Source: Methanosarcinales archaeon (GTDB lineage: Archaea > Halobacteriota > Methanosarcinia > Methanosarcinales > Methanogasteraceae). From it: a stretch of 5,826 nt of DNA. The stretch covers positions 1 to 5,826 of the forward strand of contig DAOVGO010000122.1 in NCBI GenBank assembly GCA_030672345.1, in the 5' to 3' direction. How positions within the stretch are numbered: position 1 is the stretch's first letter; the number at the start of each line of letters is the position of its first letter. The position numbers and the translations under genes are program-made. The notes below the pieces were generated by a model. It was not told the DNA's origin and searched no databases. It was given only the letters and a program-made list of their open reading frames with translations. This document shows, piece by piece, positions 1-5,767 of the stretch.

Positions 1-105
1 GAGCTGAAGACTGCAATATACGACTATCTAAAACCACCTATCGGGACAGTAATCAGCAGAGACGATCTGAAGACTCTGATCTATGATTACCTGGCGCACC
101 TATAG
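1..105 (+). CDS. C-terminal end of a protein with LKTxIYDYL repeats (5' partial)
   Basis: Frame 1 is open from the window edge to a TAG at 103-105 and gives 34 residues. Two copies of a ten-residue motif can be seen: ELKTAIYDYL (residues 1-10) and DLKTLIYDYL (residues 22-31), 21 residues apart, joined by a proline- and glycine-containing linker (KPPIGTVIS). The second copy lies three residues from the C-terminus. The DNA of the copies differs mostly at synonymous or conservative positions, as expected of a translated repeat. I do not recognise a catalytic family. Because a run of secreted proteins follows, a C-terminal repeat or attachment module of another surface protein is a reasonable guess, but only a guess. 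The rest of the gene lies outside the window. Confidence 0.6.
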   Translation, partial: ELKTAIYDYLKPPIGTVISRDDLKTLIYDYLAHL

Positions 106-217
106 AAAGTGGCGCAAGCCCGTGCCGCGGCTCTTAACCTGAGCGGAGACAGGCAGCCCCCGCATCACTGCTGCGCGAGTAGCGACCTGAAAACACAAAT
201 TTGGGAGGTTCAACAAC

Positions 218-1834
218 ATGGATAGAAACAACAGTAACGATAGAACGACTGCAGGAGTTATCGCAGCAACCATGCTCCTCGCATCGGTCGCGCTGCTTGC
301 GCTTGCAGGACTGACTGGCGGCATTTGCGCTGCCATCGACGAGAACGCCGGAGGAAGTGAAGGCGAGATGACCGGAGCCGCGGTCTCGGCAGCGAGTGTT
401 ACGACGAGCATCAACTATCAGGGACGTCTGACCGACAGCAGCGGCAGTCCGCTTACCGGGACGTACACGATGACATTTGGACTGTACGATGTCTCGACCG
501 GAGGCACGGCTCTTGACACGGACACGCATGTGGTAATGGTTACCGATGGCTTGTTCAACACAGGTATAGACTTTGATCAGAGCTACTTTGACGGCGGAGC
601 ACTCTGGCTCGGAGTTACGGTCGGGACTGATTCCGAGATGACGCCGAGGCAGGAACTGAGACCGGTGCCGTATGCGATGAGTGCGCTGAGCCTTGTGCCG
701 GGTGCGAATATCATCGGTTCTGCGCCTGTTGCGCTCCACGCGGAGTCCACTCACTCATCTGGCAGAGGCATTCGCGGCTATGCGACAGCGACCTCGGGCA
801 CCAACTACGGAGTGGTGGGTGCGTCAAAGTCACCTGATGGCTACGGAGGGTATTTCTACAACAATGGAGGTGGTATCGGCGTGTACGGGAAAGGCCGGTA
901 CGGTGGATACTTCACGACAGATCAGGGTGGAACCGGTGGATTTTTTCCGGTTTACAATGCGGCTGTGAATGCGACGACCACTCATAACTACAGCGATGGA
1001 GTCCATACAAAGACCACTGGCTACGGCAGCGCTGGAGTTCGAGCATATACCGCTGGCGGCAGCAGCCATGGAGTTAAGGCATCTACCGATGGCGACTGGA
1101 GCTATGGAGTTTGTGCATACAGCCGTAAATCCTACGCAATCTACGCAGACACCGGCAGATTTGACGGCAACTACTCCTTCTACACTCCTAACGACAATAT
1201 CTACGTCGGCGGAAAGATCGATGTGGTCGGAGCCGTTGACCCGATAATCACAGAATGCTTCAATGCAGACCCCGCGGTGGATTACGAGGTTGGAGATGTC
1301 GTAACTCTGGGTGAAGACTCGCCTTATGTGAAGCCATGCACAGAGGCAGACGACACAAAGGTCGTGGGCGTTGTAGGACCGACTCTCGATATCGAGGACG
1401 GCGAGATCTCTGTAGTGATCATGGGCTACCGGGGCGCAAGACCGGATGAAGAGCACGTAAAAGTTCTGGAAATGCGCCTTTCCGATGCGGAAGCGAGGAT
1501 GGCAGAAGTTGATCTTCGGATGAGCGGAGCAGAGGCAGAGTCGGTTGATGAAAAGAATGGCATGGAGAATGAAGTAGCGATGCTCAGAAGCGAGATAGAG
1601 GAAGCAAAGAGCGTTACAAGGCAGGTTGTGAAGGTAAAGGTGGATGCAAGCCACGCACCGATAAAGAGAGGCGACCTCTTGACGACTTCACCGACAAAAG
1701 GGCATGCGATGAAGGCTTTACCTGTTGAGTTCGGCGGAGTTGAGATACAGAGACCCGGAACGATGATCGGAAAAGCCCTGGAGCCGCTTGATTCAGGGAC
1801 AGGATTAATAGAAGTTTTTGTCACACTTCAGTAG
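218..1834 (+). CDS. Secreted tail-fibre-like surface protein with inserted coiled coil
   Basis: A 538-residue protein. The ATG at 218 follows a clear SD (GGGAGGT, 203-209). Residues about 11-39 form one long hydrophobic segment after a charged start: a signal peptide or membrane anchor. Residues 65-153 carry a module known from bacterial fibre-like surface proteins, beginning YQGRLTD and ending in PRQ(E)LRPVPYAMSA. Residues about 180-325 are Gly/Tyr-rich short repeats (GVxGxS, GYGGYF, YGVCAYS) typical of beta-structured fibre stalks. Residues about 335-407 plus 470-538 form the usual C-terminal module (VDPI, GDVVTL, KVVGVVGP, then KRGDLLTTSPTKGHAMKA, GKALEPLDSGTGLIEVFVTLQ). A coiled coil with regular heptads (residues about 410-470) splits that module. 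The dockerin gene starts 18 nt downstream, so co-transcription is likely. The protein is probably an exposed oligomeric fibre; its ligand is unknown. Related architectures are mainly bacterial, which hints at cross-domain transfer. A prophage tail protein is an alternative, but no phage gene is nearby. Confidence 0.85.
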   Translation: MDRNNSNDRTTAGVIAATMLLASVALLALAGLTGGICAAIDENAGGSEGEMTGAAVSAASVTTSINYQGRLTDSSGSPLTGTYTMTFGLYDVSTGGTALDTDTHVVMVTDGLFNTGIDFDQSYFDGGALWLGVTVGTDSEMTPRQELRPVPYAMSALSLVPGANIIGSAPVALHAESTHSSGRGIRGYATATSGTNYGVVGASKSPDGYGGYFYNNGGGIGVYGKGRYGGYFTTDQGGTGGFFPVYNAAVNATTTHNYSDGVHTKTTGYGSAGVRAYTAGGSSHGVKASTDGDWSYGVCAYSRKSYAIYADTGRFDGNYSFYTPNDNIYVGGKIDVVGAVDPIITECFNADPAVDYEVGDVVTLGEDSPYVKPCTEADDTKVVGVVGPTLDIEDGEISVVIMGYRGARPDEEHVKVLEMRLSDAEARMAEVDLRMSGAEAESVDEKNGMENEVAMLRSEIEEAKSVTRQVVKVKVDASHAPIKRGDLLTTSPTKGHAMKALPVEFGGVEIQRPGTMIGKALEPLDSGTGLIEVFVTLQ

Positions 1835-1852
1835 ATTGCGGGGTGATGACAG

Positions 1853-2281
1853 ATGAAGACACAGGCAATCGTGCTTGTCTGGCTCCTCTGCCTTCTTGCG
1901 GCAGGCGGTGCGTCGGCGCAGGCATCCGCGAACTACGCTCTGAACTGGAGCGTTGTGGGCAGCGGCGGCTGCGAGATTGCTTCTGCGAGCTACGCGATGC
2001 AGAGCACGGTCGGGCAGACCGCAATCGGGCTTGCGAGTGACGGCTACAAAATCGAGGCGGGATACTGGCACCGGATCGCGGGCGGTGAATCAGAGGTCTG
2101 CGGCGATGTCAACCGCGATGGTGTGGTCACGGCAGCAGACGCAGTGATTGCGCTTGAGATCGCAGCCGGCAGCCGTGAATACGATCCTGCCGCGGATGTG
2201 GATGGCGACGGCGCGGTAACATCGCTTGATGCGCTCATGATCCTGCAAGCGGCAGTTGGAGGAATCGAATTGGGATCATGA
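1853..2281 (+). CDS. Small secreted dockerin protein
   Basis: A 142-residue protein. The ATG at 1853 is preceded by GGGGTGAT (1840-1847), which can pair with the 3' end of archaeal 16S rRNA. Residues 1-22 are a signal peptide (hydrophobic core, then GGASA before the likely cleavage site). Residues 27-73 form a compact module (NYALNWSVVGSGG ... SYAMQSTVGQ ... GYKIEAGYW) resembling short beta-rich modules common in secreted proteins of Planctomycetes and Chloroflexi. Residues 84-138 are a type I dockerin with two complete EF-hand-like calcium loops: D85, N87, D89, D96 and D115, D117, D119, D126. In known systems dockerins bind cohesin domains, so this protein probably docks its N-terminal module on a cohesin-bearing surface partner. 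No catalytic residues are apparent. It lies 18 nt after the fibre-like gene and is followed by a hairpin/T-run, so the pair may be one transcription unit. Confidence 0.85.
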   Translation: MKTQAIVLVWLLCLLAAGGASAQASANYALNWSVVGSGGCEIASASYAMQSTVGQTAIGLASDGYKIEAGYWHRIAGGESEVCGDVNRDGVVTAADAVIALEIAAGSREYDPAADVDGDGAVTSLDALMILQAAVGGIELGS

Positions 2282-2290
2282 CGGTTTACA

Positions 2291-2315
2291 ATCCTACCGT
2301 AGGTAGGATGTTTTT
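2291..2315 (+). terminator. Hairpin plus T-run after the dockerin gene
   Basis: A perfect 8-bp stem, ATCCTACC (2291-2298) with GGTAGGAT (2302-2309), encloses the loop GTA and is followed by GTTTTT (2310-2315). It starts 10 nt after the TGA of the dockerin gene. The form is that of an intrinsic terminator; in archaea the T-run itself is the main signal, so five T residues make a moderate one. Confidence 0.65.
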
Positions 2316-2318
2316 GAT

Positions 2319-2341
2319 CAACCTTTTTGGAAAAAAGGTTG
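2319..2341. repeat. Perfect inverted repeat, 10-bp stem
   Basis: CAACCTTTTT (2319-2328) pairs perfectly with AAAAAGGTTG (2332-2341) around the loop GGA. A G:U pair (T2318-G2342) can extend it. It starts 3 nt after the T-run of the preceding hairpin. It has T5 on one arm and A5 on the other, so it is nearly symmetric on both strands. It could be a second or back-up terminator, an mRNA end or stability element, or a dispersed genomic repeat. The sequence alone cannot decide. Confidence 0.6.
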
Positions 2342-2375
2342 GCGATGATGATCCTGCAGAGCTGCTGGCAGGGGT
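2342..2375 (+). pseudogene. Possible relic of a dockerin C-terminus
   Basis: Read from 2342 this stretch gives AMMILQ. Skipping one base (A2360) it continues AAGRG. That matches the end of the two intact dockerins here, ALMILQAAVGG and ALMILRAAAGG. An 11-nt stretch, ATGATCCTGCA (2348-2358), is identical to 2237-2247 in the upstream dockerin, and GCG precedes both copies in the same register. The copies are 111 nt apart. A frameshifted leftover of a former dockerin copy or of a recombination event fits, but the match is short and chance cannot be excluded. Confidence 0.3.
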
Positions 2376-2408
2376 GATTAGCTACAGAAACCAGAAAGGA
2401 GGAACATT

Positions 2409-4505
2409 ATGACAGAACAAACCAGAATTATACTCGTACTCGCACTGATGCTCACGCTCTCGGGCGTGGCGAACGCATCCCAACTCTACGTCAACGAAAC
2501 CGGCTGGTGGCACGAGGGCGGCGCATTCACGCCCGATTCCACGCCGATACAGTCGGTTGTGAACGGCGCAGATGCGGGCGATTCGATCTATGTGTACGGC
2601 GGCAGCTACACAGAGAACGTGAATGTGGACAGGACGCTCACGCTAAAAGGTGAGGGCGCGGATGTGGTGACTGTGACCGCGGCAGTGATGTCGGATCATG
2701 TTTTTGAGGTGACCGCGGAGAGGGTAAACATCTCGGGCTTCACTGTGACTGGAGCGGCAAGAAGCTCCGGGGCTGGCATTTATCTTGACGGCGTGGATCA
2801 CTGCATCATCTCGGAAAACAACTGCTCAGAGAACTGGTACGGCATCCGCCTTGCGTATTCGAACGATAATACGCTGACAGCGAACAACTGCTCGGAGAAC
2901 TGGTACGGCATCTATCTCCGGTCTTCGAGCAACAGCACGCTGCAGGGCAACATTGCGAACTCGAACAACCACGAAGGCATCAGAATAGCGTTTTCGAGCA
3001 ACAGCACGCTACACGGCAACACGATGTCCGGAAACCGTTGGAACTTCTATATTCGTGCTGACAGTCGTTCTCGCGACGGTCTTTCTCACTACAGCCCGAA
3101 CATCGATGCGAGCAACACCGTTAATGAAAAGCCGATCTACTACTGGGTCGATCAGCATGACAGAGAGATTCCGGATGATGCCGGCTTTGTCGGGGTTGTG
3201 AACTCCACAAACATAACGGTCAGGGATCTGGTACTGACAGAGAACTATCAGGGACTAATGTTCGCATACACCAATGATTCAAGGATAGAGAACGTGACCA
3301 CACAAGACAACCGGTATGGCATCTATCTGGATCGCTCGAGCAACAACGCGCTCTGCGACAACAACGCATCAGAGAACTACCATGGCATCTACCTGGCGTA
3401 TTCGAGCAATAATACGCTGCAGACCAACACGATGTCTGAAAATTCGTGTAACTTCGGTGTCGAGGGCGATTGTCTCTCTCACTGTGCTCAGAACATCGAC
3501 ACGAGTAACACCGTGAACGGAAAGCCGATCTACTACTGGGTCGGTCAGCAAGACAGAGTGATTCCGGATGACGCCGGCTTTGTCGGGGTTGTGAACTCCA
3601 AAAACATAACGGTGAGAGACCTTACACTGGCGAACAACGCCCAAGAAGTGCTATTCGCATACACCAACGATTCGAGGATAGAGAATGTAACCGCACGAAG
3701 TGGTGGCTATGGCATCTACCTCTGGTCTTCGAATAAGAACGTGGTGCATGGGAACGCCGCGCCTGACAACTGGTTCGGTGGCATCTATCTGTCTTCATCG
3801 AGCGATAACACAGTGCAGGAGAACACTGCCTCAAAGAACCAGTACGGCGGAATCGTTCTCAGTTCTTCGAGCAACAACAACACGCTTACAGGAAATAACG
3901 CATCGAACAACATGCTCTGGGGCGGCATCTGCTTGTATTCTTCGAGCGGCAACACTATGCGGGAGAATATTGTTTCAGGTAACAGGGAGGCTGGCATATA
4001 CCTGCGCGGATATTCGACTTCGGGCAACGACATCACCTGCAACCTTGTGTGTAACAACGAAAAGCGAGGATTCCACCTGCTGTATGGAAGCACTGGCAAC
4101 AACATCAGCCACAACAACATCGTCGAGAACGGGAACTACAACGAGACCAGCGGCGGCTGGGAGTGGCAGTTCTACAATGATCAGCCAGACGATGTCGTTC
4201 TGGGCGACAACTGGTGGGGAACTGCCGACGAAGCAAGCATCGCCGCGGGAATCTATGACTGGAATTGCGATTCAGGCAAGGGCAACGTGACGTATCTGTC
4301 ATGTCTCGACGCCCCGTCTCCATGCGCTCCGGGCACTGATGAGCCGGGCGGGTTCACGACCGCGGACGCTCTGATTGCGCTTGAGATTGCGGCAGGCAGC
4401 CGCCCGTTCGACTCACGCTGGGACGTTAGCGGTGACGGCATGGTCACGTCGCTCGATGCTCTCATGATCCTGAGGGCGGCGGCTGGTGGAATCGAGATAT
4501 GCTGA
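2409..4505 (+). CDS. Secreted NosD-like parallel beta-helix protein with C-terminal dockerin
   Basis: A 698-residue protein. The ATG at 2409 follows AAAGGAGG (2395-2402). Residues 1-23 are a signal peptide (cleavage near VANAS). Residues about 40-110 are the usual cap of such proteins (IQSVVNGADAGDSIYVYGGSY, NVDRTLTLKGEG). From about 120 to 600 there are right-handed beta-helix repeats of 22-24 residues (GIYLxxSSxNTLxxNxxSxNxY): four before residue 215, two or three in the middle and six from about 434. Two copies of a different module (NTVNxKPIYYWV ... NITVRDL ... NDSRIENVT) sit at residues 227-297 and 358-428. The helix closes with DNWWGT (600-605) and GNVTYL. Residues 642-695 are a dockerin whose first calcium loop is damaged (G642 and P646 replace Asp) while the second is intact (D672, S674, D676, D683). 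Many N-x-S/T sequons suit a glycosylated exterior protein. NosD-like is a fold label: no copper site or polysaccharide-lyase catalytic set is evident. A role in binding or modifying surface polysaccharide is possible. It may share a cohesin partner with the dockerin protein upstream. Confidence 0.88.
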   Translation: MTEQTRIILVLALMLTLSGVANASQLYVNETGWWHEGGAFTPDSTPIQSVVNGADAGDSIYVYGGSYTENVNVDRTLTLKGEGADVVTVTAAVMSDHVFEVTAERVNISGFTVTGAARSSGAGIYLDGVDHCIISENNCSENWYGIRLAYSNDNTLTANNCSENWYGIYLRSSSNSTLQGNIANSNNHEGIRIAFSSNSTLHGNTMSGNRWNFYIRADSRSRDGLSHYSPNIDASNTVNEKPIYYWVDQHDREIPDDAGFVGVVNSTNITVRDLVLTENYQGLMFAYTNDSRIENVTTQDNRYGIYLDRSSNNALCDNNASENYHGIYLAYSSNNTLQTNTMSENSCNFGVEGDCLSHCAQNIDTSNTVNGKPIYYWVGQQDRVIPDDAGFVGVVNSKNITVRDLTLANNAQEVLFAYTNDSRIENVTARSGGYGIYLWSSNKNVVHGNAAPDNWFGGIYLSSSSDNTVQENTASKNQYGGIVLSSSSNNNTLTGNNASNNMLWGGICLYSSSGNTMRENIVSGNREAGIYLRGYSTSGNDITCNLVCNNEKRGFHLLYGSTGNNISHNNIVENGNYNETSGGWEWQFYNDQPDDVVLGDNWWGTADEASIAAGIYDWNCDSGKGNVTYLSCLDAPSPCAPGTDEPGGFTTADALIALEIAAGSRPFDSRWDVSGDGMVTSLDALMILRAAAGGIEIC
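3087..3692 (+). repeat. Two copies of a 71-residue module at a 393-nt period
   Basis: Inside the beta-helix gene, 3087-3299 (residues 227-297) and 3480-3692 (residues 358-428) code for the same module; about 55 of 71 residues agree. Offset is exactly 393 nt (131 codons). The longest stretch I checked is 28 identical nucleotides, 3180-3207 with 3573-3600. Similarity continues upstream (GNTMSGN and TNTMSEN lead-ins), but the second copy is five residues shorter there. An internal duplication of module plus two beta-helix turns, followed by divergence, explains this. Confidence 0.85.
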
Positions 4506-4531
4506 CGTGAGCCGTGACAGCGACGGTGGTG

Positions 4532-4567
4532 CTGGCGGTGCTTTCCCGCGCCGCCGGTCTATTTTTT
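4532..4567 (+). terminator. Strong hairpin plus T6 terminator after the beta-helix gene
   Basis: A 10-bp GC-rich stem is formed by 4532-4541 (CTGGCGGTGC) and 4548-4557 (GCGCCGCCGG), with two G:U pairs and the loop TTTCCC. After TCTA comes a run of six T (4562-4567). It lies 26 nt after the TGA of the beta-helix gene and separates the secreted-protein block from the pgi unit. Confidence 0.75.
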
Positions 4568-4692
4568 GCAAGGGATATGTGGCAGGGGATACTTGTATGA
4601 TTGGCTTCAAGCGTTACCACCGATAGATCTACAGCCACGCATTCAAAGTCTTTGTGTGTTTCGCGGTGTTGCGCATCCAATCGACCATCACA

Positions 4693-4701
4693 TTTTTTAT
4701 A
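4693..4701 (+). promoter_or_regulatory. TATA-like box of the pgi unit
   Basis: TTTTTTATA fits the archaeal TATA element. Its centre is about 29 nt before the pgi ATG at 4726. Archaeal transcription usually starts some 25 nt downstream of the box, which puts the transcription start at or next to the A of the ATG. No SD is visible in the intervening bases, so a leaderless mRNA is likely. A purine-rich BRE is not obvious upstream. Confidence 0.55.
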
Positions 4702-4725
4702 CGAATATGCCTCAAATAACAACTG

Positions 4726-5442
4726 ATGTTATCTGATATATTGAGTGGGCGAGAACCAGACATCAGGATGTTGCATGACATGGATGATGTGCTGTATGAT
4801 CGTTCGCTGATGGACGCGCCGAATCGCGAATTATATTACATGTACAGGGATCTCTCACTGAGCAAGTCAGATTACGAGCGGATCGTTGAGCACAATCTGC
4901 GATACGACATCACGGTCATTCCGCCGGGCATGCTCGGCACGGAATATGTCAAGACCGCCGGGCATGATCACCCGGAGGTTCCCGGAACCGATGTCAGCTA
5001 CACCGAGGTGTACGAGGTCTTGGAAGGTGAGGCGCAGTACCTGCTGCAGAAGAAAGAAGGCAGCAGCATATCCGATGTGGTCATTGTGCGGGCGGGCGCA
5101 GGCGACAAGGTGATCATACCGCCGGGGTACGGGCATGTAACGATAAACGCATCAAACAAGACTCTCAAGATGGCTAACTGGGTTTGCAGGGATTTTTCTT
5201 CAGTTTATGATTTTTTCAAGGAGAAAAACGGGGCTTCATACTTCTTATCAGTGGATGGGTTCGTTCCAAATCCGAAATACGAGGATCTTCCAGAGATACG
5301 GTTCTTGAAACCGACGAATTATTCAGAGGTTGGACTGTATAAAAATAAGGAGATGTATGGACTCGTGAAACAGATCGATATGCTCGAGTACCTGACAAAA
5401 CCGCAGGACTATGGCGGGCTGTTTGCTAAGATACTTGGATGA
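4726..5442 (+). CDS. pgi: Glucose-6-phosphate isomerase, archaeal cupin type
   Basis: A 238-residue protein of the cupin-type phosphoglucose isomerase family, unrelated in fold to the bacterial and eukaryotic enzyme. It interconverts glucose 6-phosphate and fructose 6-phosphate in the cytoplasm, for gluconeogenesis, storage polysaccharide and sugar-nucleotide supply. The cupin core is clear. Motif 1, GHDHP...YTEVYEVLEG, supplies metal ligands H80, H82 and E94. Motif 2, IPPGYGHVTIN, supplies H137. These match the H-x-H, E and H ligands known in the Pyrococcus furiosus enzyme. The family start (RMLHDMDDVLYD) is at residues 14-25. An in-frame TAA at 4717-4719 leaves 4726 as the only ATG that keeps that motif. 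No SD is seen; the TATA-like box fits leaderless translation. The Pyrococcus protein has about 190 residues; here a tail of roughly 40 residues follows NPKYEDLPEIRFLKP, as in longer members of the family. The TGA overlaps the SD of the next gene, indicating an operon. Confidence 0.93.
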   Translation: MLSDILSGREPDIRMLHDMDDVLYDRSLMDAPNRELYYMYRDLSLSKSDYERIVEHNLRYDITVIPPGMLGTEYVKTAGHDHPEVPGTDVSYTEVYEVLEGEAQYLLQKKEGSSISDVVIVRAGAGDKVIIPPGYGHVTINASNKTLKMANWVCRDFSSVYDFFKEKNGASYFLSVDGFVPNPKYEDLPEIRFLKPTNYSEVGLYKNKEMYGLVKQIDMLEYLTKPQDYGGLFAKILG

Positions 5443-5448
5443 GGTGAT
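5441..5448 (+). promoter_or_regulatory. SD overlapping the pgi stop, deciding a non-AUG start
   Basis: GAGGTGAT overlaps the last two bases of the pgi TGA and matches the anti-SD of archaeal 16S rRNA. There is no ATG, GTG or TTG at a proper distance in the open frame. The core GGTG ends 5 nt before ATC at 5452, so this site points to ATC as the start. Confidence 0.6.
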
Positions 5449-5451
5449 CAT

Positions 5452-5757
5452 ATCAACGAATATCCGTTTAAGCGTGGAGTTGCGATTGATAGAGACCGAA
5501 TTTTAGAGATATTGAAGGAGTGTTTCCCGTGCGAGGTCGAAATCAGGGATGACACGTTCGTTATCAGTTATAAGGCTCTGAAACAGATGAAAGTCTGGAT
5601 CGATGGAAAGAAACTCTGTGTGGACACGGAATCGAATACGGATGTGGATGTTGGAGAGGTGTCCAACACAAACAGACGTTTTCGCAAATTTCTCGACGCG
5701 GCTACCGGATATACGGCAAAAGAACGCGTAAAAAAGATGAAAAAGAGCGTTAATTGA
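5452..5757 (+). CDS. DUF5611-like small protein, probable ATC start
   Basis: From ATC at 5452 the frame gives 101 residues ending in TGA 5755-5757. The sequence matches, from memory, the archaeal family DUF5611 (about 100 residues, methanogen relatives, function unknown): an EYPFKRG start (residues 3-9), the middle FVISYKALKQMKVWIDGKK (36-54), and the conserved end TNRRFRKFLDAATGYTAKER (73-92), then a lysine-rich tail. It has no signal peptide or membrane segment and is probably cytoplasmic; the basic tail might bind nucleic acid, which is speculation. The first conventional start is TTG at 5512 (residue 21), but using it would drop the conserved EYPFKRG and leave the SD at 5441-5448 about 63 nt away. 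I therefore prefer ATC, or an ATG misread as ATC. The frame is the same as pgi, with only its TGA between. The gene lies in one operon with pgi. Confidence 0.75.
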   Translation: MNEYPFKRGVAIDRDRILEILKECFPCEVEIRDDTFVISYKALKQMKVWIDGKKLCVDTESNTDVDVGEVSNTNRRFRKFLDAATGYTAKERVKKMKKSVN

Positions 5758-5758
5758 T

Positions 5759-5764
5759 GGTGAT
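5759..5764 (+). promoter_or_regulatory. SD of the next gene
   Basis: GGTGAT, starting 2 nt after the stop of the DUF5611-like gene. It is followed by CGC and TTG (5768), the same spacing as GGTGAT-CAT-ATC at the gene before. The ATG codons around it (5757, 5772, 5775) open only a frame that stops within 14 codons. Confidence 0.45.
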
Positions 5765-5767
5765 CGC

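Noticed and set aside
106..217. Possible hairpins such as GCTC-TTAACCT-GAGC in the first gap
   Set aside because: Stems of only 4-5 bp with no T-run after them; not enough for a terminator or RNA gene.
134..754. Long reverse-strand open frame (206 codons) opposite the fibre-like gene
   Set aside because: Rich in Arg, Ser and Cys with no recognisable domain; it is the mirror of a strongly supported gene.
830..1654. Reverse-strand open frame of 274 codons
   Set aside because: Cys/His/Ile-rich composition without a domain, and no supported start. The + strand protein has clear domains over the whole stretch, so this is a codon-bias shadow.
3700..4290. Alternative + frame of 196 codons inside the beta-helix gene
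   Set aside because: It is Thr/Arg/Ser-rich and follows the repeats of the main frame; the main frame continues the beta-helix and dockerin without a break.
2409..4505. Copper-delivery function of NosD
   Set aside because: Only the beta-helix fold is shared; no nos genes are nearby, and dockerin and sequons point to a surface role.
4597..4700. A + frame around 4597 (IGFKRYHR, stop, HAFKVFVCFAVL) looks faintly like the end of a transposase
   Set aside because: Too short, interrupted by a stop, and no inverted repeats or target duplications are seen.
4462..4722. Reverse-strand open frame of 86 codons between the beta-helix gene and pgi
   Set aside because: It crosses the terminator and the dockerin end of the upstream gene, has no family resemblance and no SD that I can see.
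5440..5757. Stop-codon readthrough joining pgi to the DUF5611-like protein
   Set aside because: The two are in the same frame with only TGA between, but the SD overlapping the stop and the usual separate existence of both families favour two proteins.
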